Positions 25,347 through 34,533 are shown, counted from the stretch's first letter. The stretch is 64,000 nucleotides of DNA from Peptococcaceae bacterium BRH_c8a (GCA_000961575.1 LADP01000019.1:1-64000), one strand, 5' to 3'. Translations and numbers: made by a program. The notes: generated by a model from the letters alone, not told the origin.

Positions 25347-25874
25347 TTACATCCCCACATCCTTGGCTTTCTTTTCTTCCTGCTGGGGGAAAGTGAAGTA
25401 GATACTTAAGTAGCCAAACACCGGCCCAATTAGATTAGCTATGATACTAAACGCAAAAGCCATCAAAATGTCCATTTCGGCAGAACCGGTTTGACGGAAA
25501 AACCCTCCATAGTAGGTAGCAAAAACGCAGGAATAACCATTAAAGGCCGCCAGACCGCAGCTGGTTACGGGCAGCTTCATTACTAACATCAGTAACAATA
25601 CCGAAATAAATACAGCTAACATCATCGCCGGCATGAAAGGCATAAAAGCGACAAATATACTAATTAACCAGATGCACGCCGCAGCCAAGACCGCGCCCGC
25701 GAATGCTGCGGGGTAAACCATCTTAAATACCGCCGGGGAGGCACCGAGGTTAAAATACCAGGCCCAGGCAATAAATAACGCCCAAACCGGCAAACCGATC
25801 TGCGGTAAAGCAACCAAACAAGATAACGCTGCCAGTACCGCCACCACAATCTCTATGGGTATTCGGGTTTTCAT
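25347..25874 (-). CDS. DUF1097-family membrane protein
   Basis: 175 residues, five to six hydrophobic helices and a charged C-terminal tail (QQEEKKAKDVGM). The pattern, including LFIAWAWYFNLGASP and FNGYSCVFATYYGGFF, fits DUF1097 inner-membrane proteins, whose function is unknown. As the last gene of an operon for a biotin-dependent enzyme it may be the transporter for the substrate; this is a guess from position. GAGGGG site seven bases before ATG. Confidence 0.75.
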   Translation of the reverse strand: MKTRIPIEIVVAVLAALSCLVALPQIGLPVWALFIAWAWYFNLGASPAVFKMVYPAAFAGAVLAAACIWLISIFVAFMPFMPAMMLAVFISVLLLMLVMKLPVTSCGLAAFNGYSCVFATYYGGFFRQTGSAEMDILMAFAFSIIANLIGPVFGYLSIYFTFPQQEEKKAKDVGM

Positions 25875-25889
25875 ATAAACAACCCCTCA

Positions 25890-27242
25890 TTATTTTTTTT
25901 GCATCTCTTCAATAAACGAGGTATCGAAAGTTCCGGCCAGGAATTTGGCGTTGCTGATAATATCCAGGTTGACCGGAATTGTGGTCTTAACTCCTTCAAT
26001 GACAAAGCCTGCCAGTCCATCTTTGAGCCGCTGGATTGATTCTGAACGGGAAGTGCCCCAGGCAATTACCTTGGCCAGCAGAGGATCATAATAAGGTGGG
26101 ACGACTCCGCCTTCATCTAGAGCGTGGTCAATTCTCAGCCGACCATCATCCATGGAAGGAAAACGCAGTTTGGTAATTCGCCCTGGCGAAGGGAAAAATG
26201 TTACCGGGTCTTCAGCATAAACCCTGGCTTCAACAGCATGCCCGTTTAGTTGAATGTCACTTTGTTTAAGCTCAAGTTGGCCGCCGGATGCAATCTGCAA
26301 CTGCCATTTAACAATGTCCAAACCAGTTACATATTCAGTTACCGGGTGTTCAACTTGCAACCTGGCATTAACTTCCATAAAATAATATTTTCCGGCGTCA
26401 GACCTTAAATACTCCACGGTACCGGCGCCCTGGTAATGCATGGCCTGAATCAGCCTGGCAGTGTATTGATAAAGGTTTTCTCGGTCGTTTTCCGTTACCA
26501 CGGCTGAGGGTGATTCCTCAATAATTTTCTGGTAGCGGCGTTGGATAGAACACTCCCGTTCACCCAAACAAACAATATTTCCGTAATCATCGGCTATGAA
26601 TTGAATTTCGATATGCCGCGGCTTGTTGACCTTGACTTCGATATAACAGTCGGAAGAGGCAAAAGCCAGTTGACCAATGCGCGACAACCTTTCAAAAGCC
26701 TGCTTGACCTGCCCCTGCCCTTGGGCGCTGATAATCTCAATGCCTTTGCCGCCCCCGCCTTTGTCCAGCTTAAGAATAATTGGGAATCCAAACTGGAAAC
26801 CAAAGCGGCGTATTTCATCGGGGTCTTGCACTGGCTTAACGGTTCCCGGTACCACCGGAACGTCAACCTGGGTGGCCAATTCCCGGCAATAACATTTGGA
26901 CTCAATGGACTTTAGTACCGCAGGCGCAGGCCCTACCCAGGTCATGCCGTTGGCGGTGACAGCTGCGGCAAACGCTGCGTTCTCCGACAAAAAACCGTAT
27001 CCCGGGTGCACGGCGTCGGCGCCCGATTTTTTAGCCGCCTCAATAATGGCGTCAATGTTGAGGTAGCTTTTTAGTGGGTTCGCGGGACCGATCAGGTAGG
27101 CTTCGTCAGCTTGCTCTAAATAAAAAGCGTTTTTATCGGCCTCAGAGTAAACAGCGATAGTTGCAATGCCCAGTTCACGGCACGCCTTAATTATCCTGGG
27201 CACGATCTCTCCCCGGTTGGCTATAAGTAATTTTTTAATCAT
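25890..27242 (-). CDS. accC: Biotin carboxylase subunit (AccC-like)
   Basis: 450 residues from the ATG at 27242 (AGAGGGACAA upstream), the normal length. Motifs of biotin carboxylase are complete: KLLIANRGEI at the N-terminus, ATP-grasp KLDKGGGGKGIEI, GERECSIQRRYQKIIEESPS, EVNARLQVEHPVTEYVTGLD and a GHAVEARVYAEDP lid. It carboxylates biotin on the neighbouring carrier protein using bicarbonate and ATP. It lies in an operon with pxp genes instead of acetyl-CoA carboxylase transferase genes, so its acceptor substrate is probably not acetyl-CoA. Confidence 0.92.
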   Translation of the reverse strand: MIKKLLIANRGEIVPRIIKACRELGIATIAVYSEADKNAFYLEQADEAYLIGPANPLKSYLNIDAIIEAAKKSGADAVHPGYGFLSENAAFAAAVTANGMTWVGPAPAVLKSIESKCYCRELATQVDVPVVPGTVKPVQDPDEIRRFGFQFGFPIILKLDKGGGGKGIEIISAQGQGQVKQAFERLSRIGQLAFASSDCYIEVKVNKPRHIEIQFIADDYGNIVCLGERECSIQRRYQKIIEESPSAVVTENDRENLYQYTARLIQAMHYQGAGTVEYLRSDAGKYYFMEVNARLQVEHPVTEYVTGLDIVKWQLQIASGGQLELKQSDIQLNGHAVEARVYAEDPVTFFPSPGRITKLRFPSMDDGRLRIDHALDEGGVVPPYYDPLLAKVIAWGTSRSESIQRLKDGLAGFVIEGVKTTIPVNLDIISNAKFLAGTFDTSFIEEMQKK

Positions 27243-27250
27243 TTGTCCCT

Positions 27251-27472
27251 CTACTCGCATTCTAAAATGATCATGGGCATATCCACTTCAACCTCATCCC
27301 ACTCGGCAACCATGATTTTCTTGACGGTGCCGTCATATGGAGAGAGAACAGAAAGTTCATTTTTCATGCAGTTAATTACGGCCACCTCCTGTCCCTGGGT
27401 AACCTTTGCACCTTCATTAACAACCACCCGGGCCACCAAACCAGGCATATGCGCATTGACCGCTTTTTCCAT
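27251..27472 (-). CDS. Biotinyl carrier protein with unusual biotinylation motif
   Basis: 73 residues, essentially a free biotinyl domain: HMPGLVARVVVNEGAKVTQGQEVAVI, then the hairpin turn, then SPYDGTVKKIMVAEWDEVEVDMPMIILE. The turn reads C35-M36-K37-N38 instead of the usual AMKM, with Lys37 as the biotin site. It lies between biotin carboxylase and pxpA genes and should shuttle carboxybiotin to the PxpB/PxpC transferase-like subunits. AAGGGAGG site upstream. Confidence 0.85.
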   Translation of the reverse strand: MEKAVNAHMPGLVARVVVNEGAKVTQGQEVAVINCMKNELSVLSPYDGTVKKIMVAEWDEVEVDMPMIILECE

Positions 27473-27497
27473 CTTACAGTCCTCCCTTAATTGTTTA

Positions 27498-28253
27498 CTA
27501 GTTTTGTAATTTGCTGATTTGGGCTAACGGGATGCCCAAACGTTCAAATTCCTCTTTTATCTTGCTGACGACTTCCGCCGCGTTTGATGAATCACCGTGG
27601 CAGCAGATAGTGTCGGCCTCGGCACTGATTTTAATGCCACTGATGGTAGTAATTTGCCCATCTCTGGCTACCATCACGGCCCGCTCGGCAACCTCTTGGG
27701 GGGAGCGGGGCTTCTTTTTGCGCTCCAGAACCCAGTTGCCTTGATCATCATAACTAAGGTCCACCAGAATTTCGGCAGCCATCTTTAGGCCCATCTTCTT
27801 CCCGCGGGCCCAGATTAACGTGTTTCGCTGCACAAAAAGATAAAGATCCGGGTTGAACCGGGAAACCGCCTGTAAATAAGATTCAGCATATCTCTCGTCT
27901 TCGGCCACCATCCGGTAAAGGATCCCGTGCGGCTTCACATGCTGCATTTCCATGTTGTTGGCCCGAAGAAAGGCATCCAGCGCGCCAAGTTGGTATAGTG
28001 TGTCCGCCCTAAGTTCTTCCGGGGTGATATCCATTCTTCGGCGCCCGAACCCCTGCTTATCGGGTAGACCGGTATGGGCGCCCACGGCAACCCCGTACTT
28101 TTTGGCAAGCAGTACGGTTTCATTCATTACCAGCGGGTCGCCGGCGTGAAAGCCGCAGGCTATATTAGCCGAAGTGATATATTTCATCACTTCCCCATCG
28201 TTGCCCAGGTTATAACGGCCAAAGCTTTCCCCCATATCCACGTTAATATCCAA
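27498..28253 (-). CDS. pxpA: LamB/YcsF-family protein, 5-oxoprolinase subunit A (PxpA)
   Basis: 251 residues from a TTG start preceded by GGGAGGG. Typical PxpA motifs: MDINVDMGESFGRYNLGNDGEVMKYITSANIACGFHAGDP, then VGAHTGLPDKQGFGRRRMDIT, QHVKPHGILYRMV and ICCHGDSSNAAEVV; the histidines and acids at the barrel mouth are present. PxpA acts with PxpB and PxpC in ATP-dependent opening of 5-oxoproline. Here the three are joined by biotin carboxylase and carrier genes. It is reasonable to expect a biotin-dependent carboxylation step, but this is inference. Confidence 0.9.
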   Translation of the reverse strand: MDINVDMGESFGRYNLGNDGEVMKYITSANIACGFHAGDPLVMNETVLLAKKYGVAVGAHTGLPDKQGFGRRRMDITPEELRADTLYQLGALDAFLRANNMEMQHVKPHGILYRMVAEDERYAESYLQAVSRFNPDLYLFVQRNTLIWARGKKMGLKMAAEILVDLSYDDQGNWVLERKKKPRSPQEVAERAVMVARDGQITTISGIKISAEADTICCHGDSSNAAEVVSKIKEEFERLGIPLAQISKLQN

Positions 28254-28277
28254 TTTTAGTTACCCTCCCAACGCATT

Positions 28278-29261
28278 TTATGCCAAAGACTTTTCGTCAA
28301 ATAAAGCCCTTTGTGCCCTGCGCGCCTCCACGGCCTCATCCTGGCTGCATACCGCAAACCTGATAAAATCCCGGGAGGGCGTACCCTGGCCAACTTTCCA
28401 GAGATCGGCGTTAATTACCGACAGCACGCACATGTAACCGCCCAGGGTGGGCCCATCCCCAATTAAAAGCACCGGGGTGTTACCGCAAATATTTAATGAA
28501 CCGCGCATGGCGTAGGCATGATCCACAATATTGGACGGGTGGCTGCCGCCCACACCGCCGTCTTCCCGGGCAAAGAAACCTTCTTTTAGTTCTTGCAAGC
28601 GGTAGGCAGAACGGTTGGAGCTATGTGAAATCTTAAAGGCAGTGTTAAAAAGATAATCCATGCCCTCTTCGGTGACGTAGTCCGAGCACGTATTCGGTCC
28701 TGGAACAGCCCTCAATACCCATTCACGGGCGTACTGGGGAATAACATCTTGCTTTAGCTTCCGGCCTCTTAGGCTATCAAGCTCCAGAGTGGGGTGCCCA
28801 AAATCAACAATGTCCCCGGCCTGCAGTTTTCTACCCTGGTAACCGCCATAACTGCCAAAGATGCAAGTGGATTTGCTGCCCAAGTAGACCGGCACATCAA
28901 TACCACCGGCGACGGCCATGTAGGTCCTAAAACCAAAAGTTCCAAAATGGTTGAACTTAATTTTATCTCCCTTGCTCACCTTAAGGGACTCCCATATGGG
29001 AATGGGCTGGCCGTTGATGGTGGGCTGCATATCTGTACCAGTGATGCTGATGACTGTGTCCGCGCCGAATTCTGCTTCAAAATAGCCTCCGGCAATTTCT
29101 ATACCAGCCTCGCCCTTTGGGTTGCCCACCAGCAGGTTGGCCAATCCCAAGGCAACATTATCCATAGCTGCGGAAGGGGCCATCCCTTTGCCCAGGTATC
29201 CCAAGCGGCCCGGCCAATCTTCAACAATAACCTCGATTCCGGGGTTTATAACCTTTAACAT
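28278..29261 (-). CDS. pxpC: Biotin-dependent carboxyltransferase-like subunit, 5-oxoprolinase subunit C (PxpC)
   Basis: 327 residues from the ATG at 29261 (GGGAGGAAAG upstream; the Met five codons earlier is unlikely). Family motifs: VEDWPGRLGYLGKGMAPSAAMD, NPKGEAGIEIA, FGFRTYMAVAGGIDVP, LGSKSTCIFGSYGGYQGRKL and ILLIGDGPTLGGYMC. PxpC is homologous to the carboxyltransferase half-domain of urea carboxylase (KipA). It should form a complex with PxpB. Confidence 0.92.
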   Translation of the reverse strand: MLKVINPGIEVIVEDWPGRLGYLGKGMAPSAAMDNVALGLANLLVGNPKGEAGIEIAGGYFEAEFGADTVISITGTDMQPTINGQPIPIWESLKVSKGDKIKFNHFGTFGFRTYMAVAGGIDVPVYLGSKSTCIFGSYGGYQGRKLQAGDIVDFGHPTLELDSLRGRKLKQDVIPQYAREWVLRAVPGPNTCSDYVTEEGMDYLFNTAFKISHSSNRSAYRLQELKEGFFAREDGGVGGSHPSNIVDHAYAMRGSLNICGNTPVLLIGDGPTLGGYMCVLSVINADLWKVGQGTPSRDFIRFAVCSQDEAVEARRAQRALFDEKSLA

Positions 29262-29296
29262 GTTCTTTCCTCCCATCTTAGATAATTGAATAATCT

Positions 29297-30283
29297 TTAA
29301 AGCCTGGGCGCCTTCTTGGTGCCTTCCCTTTGCTTGGCCTGGAATTCCCGGGCACCCCTTTGAACTGCTTCGGAATTATAGAATTCCATGTACTCCTTGA
29401 CCACGATTTGGCCTTCTTCAATTTGATACTGGTAATCCGTCTTGTCGTGCACGTGTTCGAAAATGTGCAGTATTTCCTGTTCCGTAACCTCGTGAAAGCG
29501 GATCCGGTCCGCGGATTTATATAAGAACGGGCTATCTTTAAACAAGGGGTGCTTTTGGCTGAACTGGAAAGTGGGTATGGTTCTGCCGAACACTTGGTAC
29601 CCGCCGCCCGTGGGGGTGGTGTATGTGAACACGCAGGGCCCGCCGATGCCAACCGTACCTTCTGGTGTCCAGGTTCTGGGCGGGTTATACTTGGGAACCA
29701 CAATGGCGCACCTGGGATCTACCGGCCAGAAAAATCCTCCACCGGGCCAGAAGCCGCCCCCGCTGTTATACCATTCAGTGCTCAGCAGCATCTTTTTCAC
29801 TTCTTCCACCGTAACGCCGTTACACATAGCAATGTACTCCAAATTGTAACCGTCAATCACGTTGGGCGCGTCCGGCCTTACTTCCTTTACATATTTCGCC
29901 ACAGCCTTTTTGGTTTCACTATCCTCAAAAGCGATGGGTAGGTGAATTAGCCTTGAATCAACCACAATATCTTCAATGGACTTTACGGATTCTTCGGCTT
30001 CCTTAATGGTATCAATAAGACTTTGAACCGAAAGGGCTTCCGGGTCGAAATGAAACAAGTTGGTCCGGATGCCGGGAACAGTTTCAATTAAACCCGGCAA
30101 GTTTTTAGATAAAATTATTTCGTTAATCACCTGAGTCCGGAATGAGTCCTGCAGGTTGGCTCGCTGCGCCCGCCCATACTCAACCTGAATAAAACCATCG
30201 CCTGCCTGTCTAAACAGCACTTCCAACCTGGATTCGGTGGCCGGTAAAGTGTCAAGAATAACGTCGTAAAATGATTGTGCCAT
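29297..30283 (-). CDS. pxpB: 5-oxoprolinase subunit B-like protein, long form (PxpB)
   Basis: 328 residues, compared with about 240 for typical PxpB/KipI. It has the N-terminal GDGFIQVEYG... and the cyclophilin-like core with a glycine-rich proline loop (WNSGGGFWPGGGFFWPV-like region, PVDPRCAIVVPKYNPPRTWTPEGTVGIGGPCVFTYTTPTGGGYQVFGRT). The last 100 residues extend beyond the usual end (FHEVTEQEILHIFEHV, then a basic tail) and resemble the extra segment in allophanate/urea carboxylase-type carboxyltransferases. AGGAGG site. First gene of the operon. Confidence 0.88.
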   Translation of the reverse strand: MAQSFYDVILDTLPATESRLEVLFRQAGDGFIQVEYGRAQRANLQDSFRTQVINEIILSKNLPGLIETVPGIRTNLFHFDPEALSVQSLIDTIKEAEESVKSIEDIVVDSRLIHLPIAFEDSETKKAVAKYVKEVRPDAPNVIDGYNLEYIAMCNGVTVEEVKKMLLSTEWYNSGGGFWPGGGFFWPVDPRCAIVVPKYNPPRTWTPEGTVGIGGPCVFTYTTPTGGGYQVFGRTIPTFQFSQKHPLFKDSPFLYKSADRIRFHEVTEQEILHIFEHVHDKTDYQYQIEEGQIVVKEYMEFYNSEAVQRGAREFQAKQREGTKKAPRL

Positions 30284-30406
30284 ATTATAACCTCCTATTC
30301 TAAATCAGACTTAGAGTCATCATACCTTAAAAATTTACAGTTGCTTTGACGATAAACTTCCGCTTCACCCCGCTTTGCTTTAGTTTATTTTGCTTTTCCT
30401 ATGCAA

Positions 30407-31477
30407 CTACTTGCAAAATTCCACACATTTAACTGGTTCGTTGGCTATACCAAGTAGACATTTATTGCACGAAATGCACCTGGCGGTTACTTGTTTCGAG
30501 ACTGCCTGAAACTTGTCTGGCAAGTCGGGCTCACAAATTAAAGGGCGACAGATACCTAAAAGATCCAACCCATCGTTTAATAATTCTTCCATAATTGGCA
30601 GCGACCTGATACCGCCGGTAACAGCCAGGGCTTTGGCACCAATGGCTTGCTTAAAAGGTTTTACGGCAAACCTAAAGTAGGCTTCGCCGGGGCCGGCCTG
30701 TTGTTTAAGCTTGGCGCGCAGTCTTATCTGATCCTTAACCCCTCCACTTACTTCGATCAGATCCACCCCTGACTCCGCAATTACAAAGGCTGCCTGCAAA
30801 TATTCATCAATGCCCTGTCCACCTTCAATGTAATCGTCGCAATTGATTTTCCAGAGCAGCGGCATTGGGGCACCAATTTTTTCTTTAATGGCATAACAAA
30901 CCTCAATGGCAAAACGAAGCCTGTTGCTAAGGGTACCACCCCAGTGGTCGGTGCGATTATTGGTTACCGGGGACATGAACTGGCTAATCAGGTATCCATG
31001 CGCGCCGTGTACCGCAACGGCGTCAAAGCCCGCCTTTTTAATTCTAAGCGCCCCGTCACCAAAGGTTTTAATGATGCTTTTAATTTCCGCTGTTGTTAAA
31101 TCACTTAACGAAAAACCGGAGTTCTTACCGCCATAAGAATAACCAAATCCAGCTAACCCACCGTGATGTAACTGCACTGCACACTTACAATCTTTACCGG
31201 ATCGGTGTATGGCTGTGGCGATGCGCTCTAAGCCGTTTATGTACTGATCATCCCAGGCGGCCATTTGACGGTTCCATACCTGGCCATTTTTTTCGACCGC
31301 ACAGGCGCCGGTAATAATTAACCCGGTTCCACCAGCGGCCAGATCTGAGTATAGTTTGATAATTTGATCAGTTACAAAACCGTCTTCGTCCGCCATGTTT
31401 TCCATAGTAGCCGAGCGCATGATACGATTTTTAACGGTCATATGCTTAATTGATAAAGGAGTAAAAGATTTAAGCAT
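30407..31477 (-). CDS. NADH:flavin oxidoreductase, old yellow enzyme family, single-domain form
   Basis: 356 residues from the ATG at 31477 (TAGGTG upstream). FMN-barrel motifs: TPLSIKHMTVKNRIMRSAT, AVQLHHGG, GFDAVAVHGAHGYLISQFMSP, NNRTDHWGGTLSNRLRF. The end has RCISCNKCLLGIANEPVKC, the cysteine motif for a 4Fe-4S cluster as in 2,4-dienoyl-CoA reductase, but the C-terminal FAD domain of those enzymes is absent. The gene is on the same strand as the pxp operon, 120 bases upstream of pxpB, and may be its first gene. Confidence 0.88.
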   Translation of the reverse strand: MLKSFTPLSIKHMTVKNRIMRSATMENMADEDGFVTDQIIKLYSDLAAGGTGLIITGACAVEKNGQVWNRQMAAWDDQYINGLERIATAIHRSGKDCKCAVQLHHGGLAGFGYSYGGKNSGFSLSDLTTAEIKSIIKTFGDGALRIKKAGFDAVAVHGAHGYLISQFMSPVTNNRTDHWGGTLSNRLRFAIEVCYAIKEKIGAPMPLLWKINCDDYIEGGQGIDEYLQAAFVIAESGVDLIEVSGGVKDQIRLRAKLKQQAGPGEAYFRFAVKPFKQAIGAKALAVTGGIRSLPIMEELLNDGLDLLGICRPLICEPDLPDKFQAVSKQVTARCISCNKCLLGIANEPVKCVEFCK

Positions 31478-31546
31478 GTTACACCTACTTTGCGTGACAT
31501 AATTATCCAACTAAGTATTGGTCTAATATTTAGCCAATTCTGACTT

Positions 31547-31563
31547 TTGTATACAGGATACAA
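31547..31563. promoter_or_regulatory. Possible operator upstream of the OYE gene
   Basis: TTGTATACAGGATACAA is a perfect inverted repeat (6-base arms TTGTAT/ATACAA, 5-base centre) about 70 bases upstream of the OYE start codon. It suits a dimeric regulator, perhaps the XRE-cupin protein, but no second copy was found near other genes here. Confidence 0.45.
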
Positions 31564-31788
31564 ATTATCCTATTTCCTAAAGTTCGTTAATTCAATAGTT
31601 GTTGCCCCGTCTTTCTCTAATAATTTAGTGTGAATGTAAAAAATCATACGGTTATTTTATTATAACTAAAATTTATTAATTAACAAGACCAAAATTACAT
31701 TATTAGTATAATAGTAGTTAAGTATACATAATACTTTTACGGTTTTATGACTCCCCCTTGGATTTTTACGAGGGGAAGTCGAAGCATC

Positions 31789-31865
31789 AAAAAAGACAAA
31801 AAAAGGCCGGATAATTGCTGAATGCAACTGCTCAGCAATTATCCGGCCTGGGTAATTCATTTGAT
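31789..31865 (-). terminator. Hairpin repeat copy 2, terminator after the ABC permease
   Basis: On the minus strand AGGCCGGATAATTGCTGA and its complement (31804-31849) make a near-perfect hairpin followed by TTTTTTTGTCTTTTTT. It matches the repeat at 23095-23173 including flanks. The rest of the 455-base gap between the OYE and permease genes is AT-rich and has no convincing gene. Confidence 0.8.
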
Positions 31866-31932
31866 TGATATCAAAATTACTCATCATGGCATCATGTATC
31901 TTGCCATAGTTAATATTTTTTATTGGATGCCC

Positions 31933-34533
31933 CTAGATGCTCTCCTGCTTTAAGGCATCAATAATGTTTTCTTTTTTAACTTTGGCGCTGGAGTATAGCA
32001 TTGCTGAACTAACAATAACAAACACCGCAGCCACTACATATAGAATACTAATCCAAGGTATTGCGAATCCATAGCTAAAGCTGTTCATCAATGACCGGTG
32101 GATTAAATACATTACGAGTATGCTGATTGGAAGTCCGTAGCACAACGACTTGAGGCCGTAAAAAATACTTTCATAGTTGATCATTTTGTTAAAGCCTTTG
32201 GGGGTCATCCCAACTGATTTTAGCATCGCAAATTCCCGTTTGCGTAAGGAAATGCTCGTCGAGATGGTATTGAAAATGTTGGCCATCGAGATCGCGGTAA
32301 TTAACACGATAAACCCATAAGTAAACACCGACATTAACAGGATGATCTGCTCCTCTTGTTGTCTAGCCTGGTACAAATTGAATACATTGCTCTCATGCAT
32401 TTCCTCAATTTGGTGCTGGGTGGCCATTGGGTCAGTACTCTTCAGTAATAGTTTGGTTGTTTGAAAATCGGCAACATTCTTAGTACCAATCAATTGCTCC
32501 AGAACCTGGGCGGAGACAATGATATTTAACCCGCCTACCCCGGCTGGTAAAACACCCATCGGATATTGGTCTGTCAAGGCGCCGATGGCTAATTTTTGCA
32601 AATAGGTCTCTTCTTCTGTTTCCTCATCCGTATAGAATAAATCAATGTCTTGACCAATTGCTGCATTGATAGCCTTTGTTTCGACATATTTCTCTGCTTC
32701 GCGATCCTGATAAGTTATGGTATCTATCACAATGCCAGTTAAATGCTCTGGATTTAGTAACTGTTCGTAATCTGTACCAACTTCCTTGGCGTAAGCTTGC
32801 AGATTCGCCTCATCTAAAGCATGGATATTAACATAGTAAGGAAATTTTCCGTGCTCAAGGATATTCTGATCCTGCTTTACCTGCCCTTGCAATTCTTTAG
32901 CGATTGCTTCCTCGCTGACCCAGGCGTTCACCCTTAATTCTTGCAATACACTATAGGCCGTTACATCATCAAGGGCAGCAATTGATTCGACCAGCCGCTC
33001 ATCTGCTGTAGTATACGGACTGTCCATTGATACTTGAATATCATAATTCACCCCATGCTGTGAGAGTTCAACGGCTTTTATTAAATTGGCGGTAAAATAT
33101 GATACGGCTAAAAACAGAACGATGCTAATCACCAGTGAAAATACCGTTGCTTGGTACCTGCGTTTGTTCCTTTTTAAATTTTTTAAGCCAATTTCGGCTT
33201 CCATGCCAAATAGCTGGCGCATGAACTTAGATGTTTTTACTGCTTTACCGGTCAGCTTAACATCGGTGGTTTGCCGAATCGCATCAATAGCCGAGATTTT
33301 AGATGCTTTTAGGGCCGGCAGATACGTTGAAATAAAGATTGTGAACATTGAAACGGCGCAGGCAATTAAGATGGATAACGGGGTGACGGACACCGTTAAT
33401 CTTTCAGTCACGCCTAATACTCCTTGGATCATCGGGTTAATGAACCAAAAGGTAATGCCGATGCCGGCCAGGCCACAAATGATGCCAATGGGGATACTGA
33501 TTAAACCAATGATAGCGCCCTCAAAAAACACCGAGTTTCGCTTCTGCCTTTTCGTGGCCCCCACACTGGAGAGCATCCCTAAATGACGGGAACGTTCCGA
33601 GACCGATATCGCAAAAGCGTTATAGATTAATGAAACTGAGCCGACCACAATAACTGCCATAATGATGGCCGATAATGAAAACAGCGTGCTGCGCAGGTTA
33701 TCATTATTGGTGACGCCATAATAACGCAGTAAATTATTATTAAATTGCACCGTTTCTATTTGGTTTTGCTTGGCTAATTCTTCGGCATGGGTGTACAATG
33801 CGCTGTTAACTTTATTTAATACCACCGTGGCATTAACTGTATCATCTTTGCTAATCATGTCTTCATCTACATAGCTAATGATTGTATACCCCGGCGCCCA
33901 GGTGGGTTCCCAGGTGGGTCGTTCGATGAACCCTACAACGGTGTAGCTGCGGGTGGTTTTGTTGATTAAGGTTTCGGCAATGGCACCATCTTCCATTTGT
34001 AATGCATTAAATTGCTGCAATGCTGCACCACTACCCTCGCCATCAGTCAGGTATCGTTCGCCAATATCAAGTGTTATGCGGTCGCCAATTTGGTAGGCTA
34101 CTTTGGCGTTATCAGCAATTTCTTCCGAGACCACAATTTCACTACCTGCTTGCGGCAGCCGCCCTTTACTCAAGACAATTGGAAACTGTTCAAAACCTTG
34201 GGCATTATACTCCCTGATAAACAAATAGGGCTTGTTTTCATTTTGCCCCCCCTCTAAGGGGGCATAGCCACGGTCTCTGGAAAGCACCAGTGCTTTGGTG
34301 GCGGCATCGTTTTTAACCGCTGCCAGCTGCGCTTTGTTCACATCCTGGTAAAGGACATGCCATTCCCCTTCACTGGCGATCGTCTGCCGCTGCATTAATT
34401 CTAAAAAGGAGCCGCCCAGAGTTGCCACAGCCGTCACCATAGCAACTGAAATAATCACTCCCATGATGGTAACCAGCGTGCGTCTTTTGTTTTGCTGCAG
34501 ATGTCTTACCGTTAGCTTATTGACAATGTTCAT
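31933..34533 (-). CDS. FtsX-family ABC transporter permease
   Basis: 866 residues with the layout of MacB/FtsX-type permeases: a helix at about 20-40, a large extracellular domain, three helices in the middle (AIIMAVIVVGSVSLIYNAFAISVSERSRHLGMLSSVGATKRQK), a duplicated second half with another extracellular domain and the repeated motif MANIFNTISTSISLRKREFAMLKSVGMTPKGF. These transporters export peptides or confer resistance to antimicrobial peptides. Start overlaps the ATPase stop by four bases (ATGA). Part of a four-gene set with a two-component system. Confidence 0.9.
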   Translation of the reverse strand: MNIVNKLTVRHLQQNKRRTLVTIMGVIISVAMVTAVATLGGSFLELMQRQTIASEGEWHVLYQDVNKAQLAAVKNDAATKALVLSRDRGYAPLEGGQNENKPYLFIREYNAQGFEQFPIVLSKGRLPQAGSEIVVSEEIADNAKVAYQIGDRITLDIGERYLTDGEGSGAALQQFNALQMEDGAIAETLINKTTRSYTVVGFIERPTWEPTWAPGYTIISYVDEDMISKDDTVNATVVLNKVNSALYTHAEELAKQNQIETVQFNNNLLRYYGVTNNDNLRSTLFSLSAIIMAVIVVGSVSLIYNAFAISVSERSRHLGMLSSVGATKRQKRNSVFFEGAIIGLISIPIGIICGLAGIGITFWFINPMIQGVLGVTERLTVSVTPLSILIACAVSMFTIFISTYLPALKASKISAIDAIRQTTDVKLTGKAVKTSKFMRQLFGMEAEIGLKNLKRNKRRYQATVFSLVISIVLFLAVSYFTANLIKAVELSQHGVNYDIQVSMDSPYTTADERLVESIAALDDVTAYSVLQELRVNAWVSEEAIAKELQGQVKQDQNILEHGKFPYYVNIHALDEANLQAYAKEVGTDYEQLLNPEHLTGIVIDTITYQDREAEKYVETKAINAAIGQDIDLFYTDEETEEETYLQKLAIGALTDQYPMGVLPAGVGGLNIIVSAQVLEQLIGTKNVADFQTTKLLLKSTDPMATQHQIEEMHESNVFNLYQARQQEEQIILLMSVFTYGFIVLITAISMANIFNTISTSISLRKREFAMLKSVGMTPKGFNKMINYESIFYGLKSLCYGLPISILVMYLIHRSLMNSFSYGFAIPWISILYVVAAVFVIVSSAMLYSSAKVKKENIIDALKQESI

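Noticed and set aside
31789-31865. Possible c-di-GMP or other known riboswitch
   Set aside because: The hairpin and flanks do not contain the conserved core of any class I know; a repeat or terminator explains it better.
31666-31887. 73-codon minus-strand ORF downstream of the ABC permease
   Set aside because: It spans the terminator repeat, has no ribosome binding site and its residues show no domain pattern.
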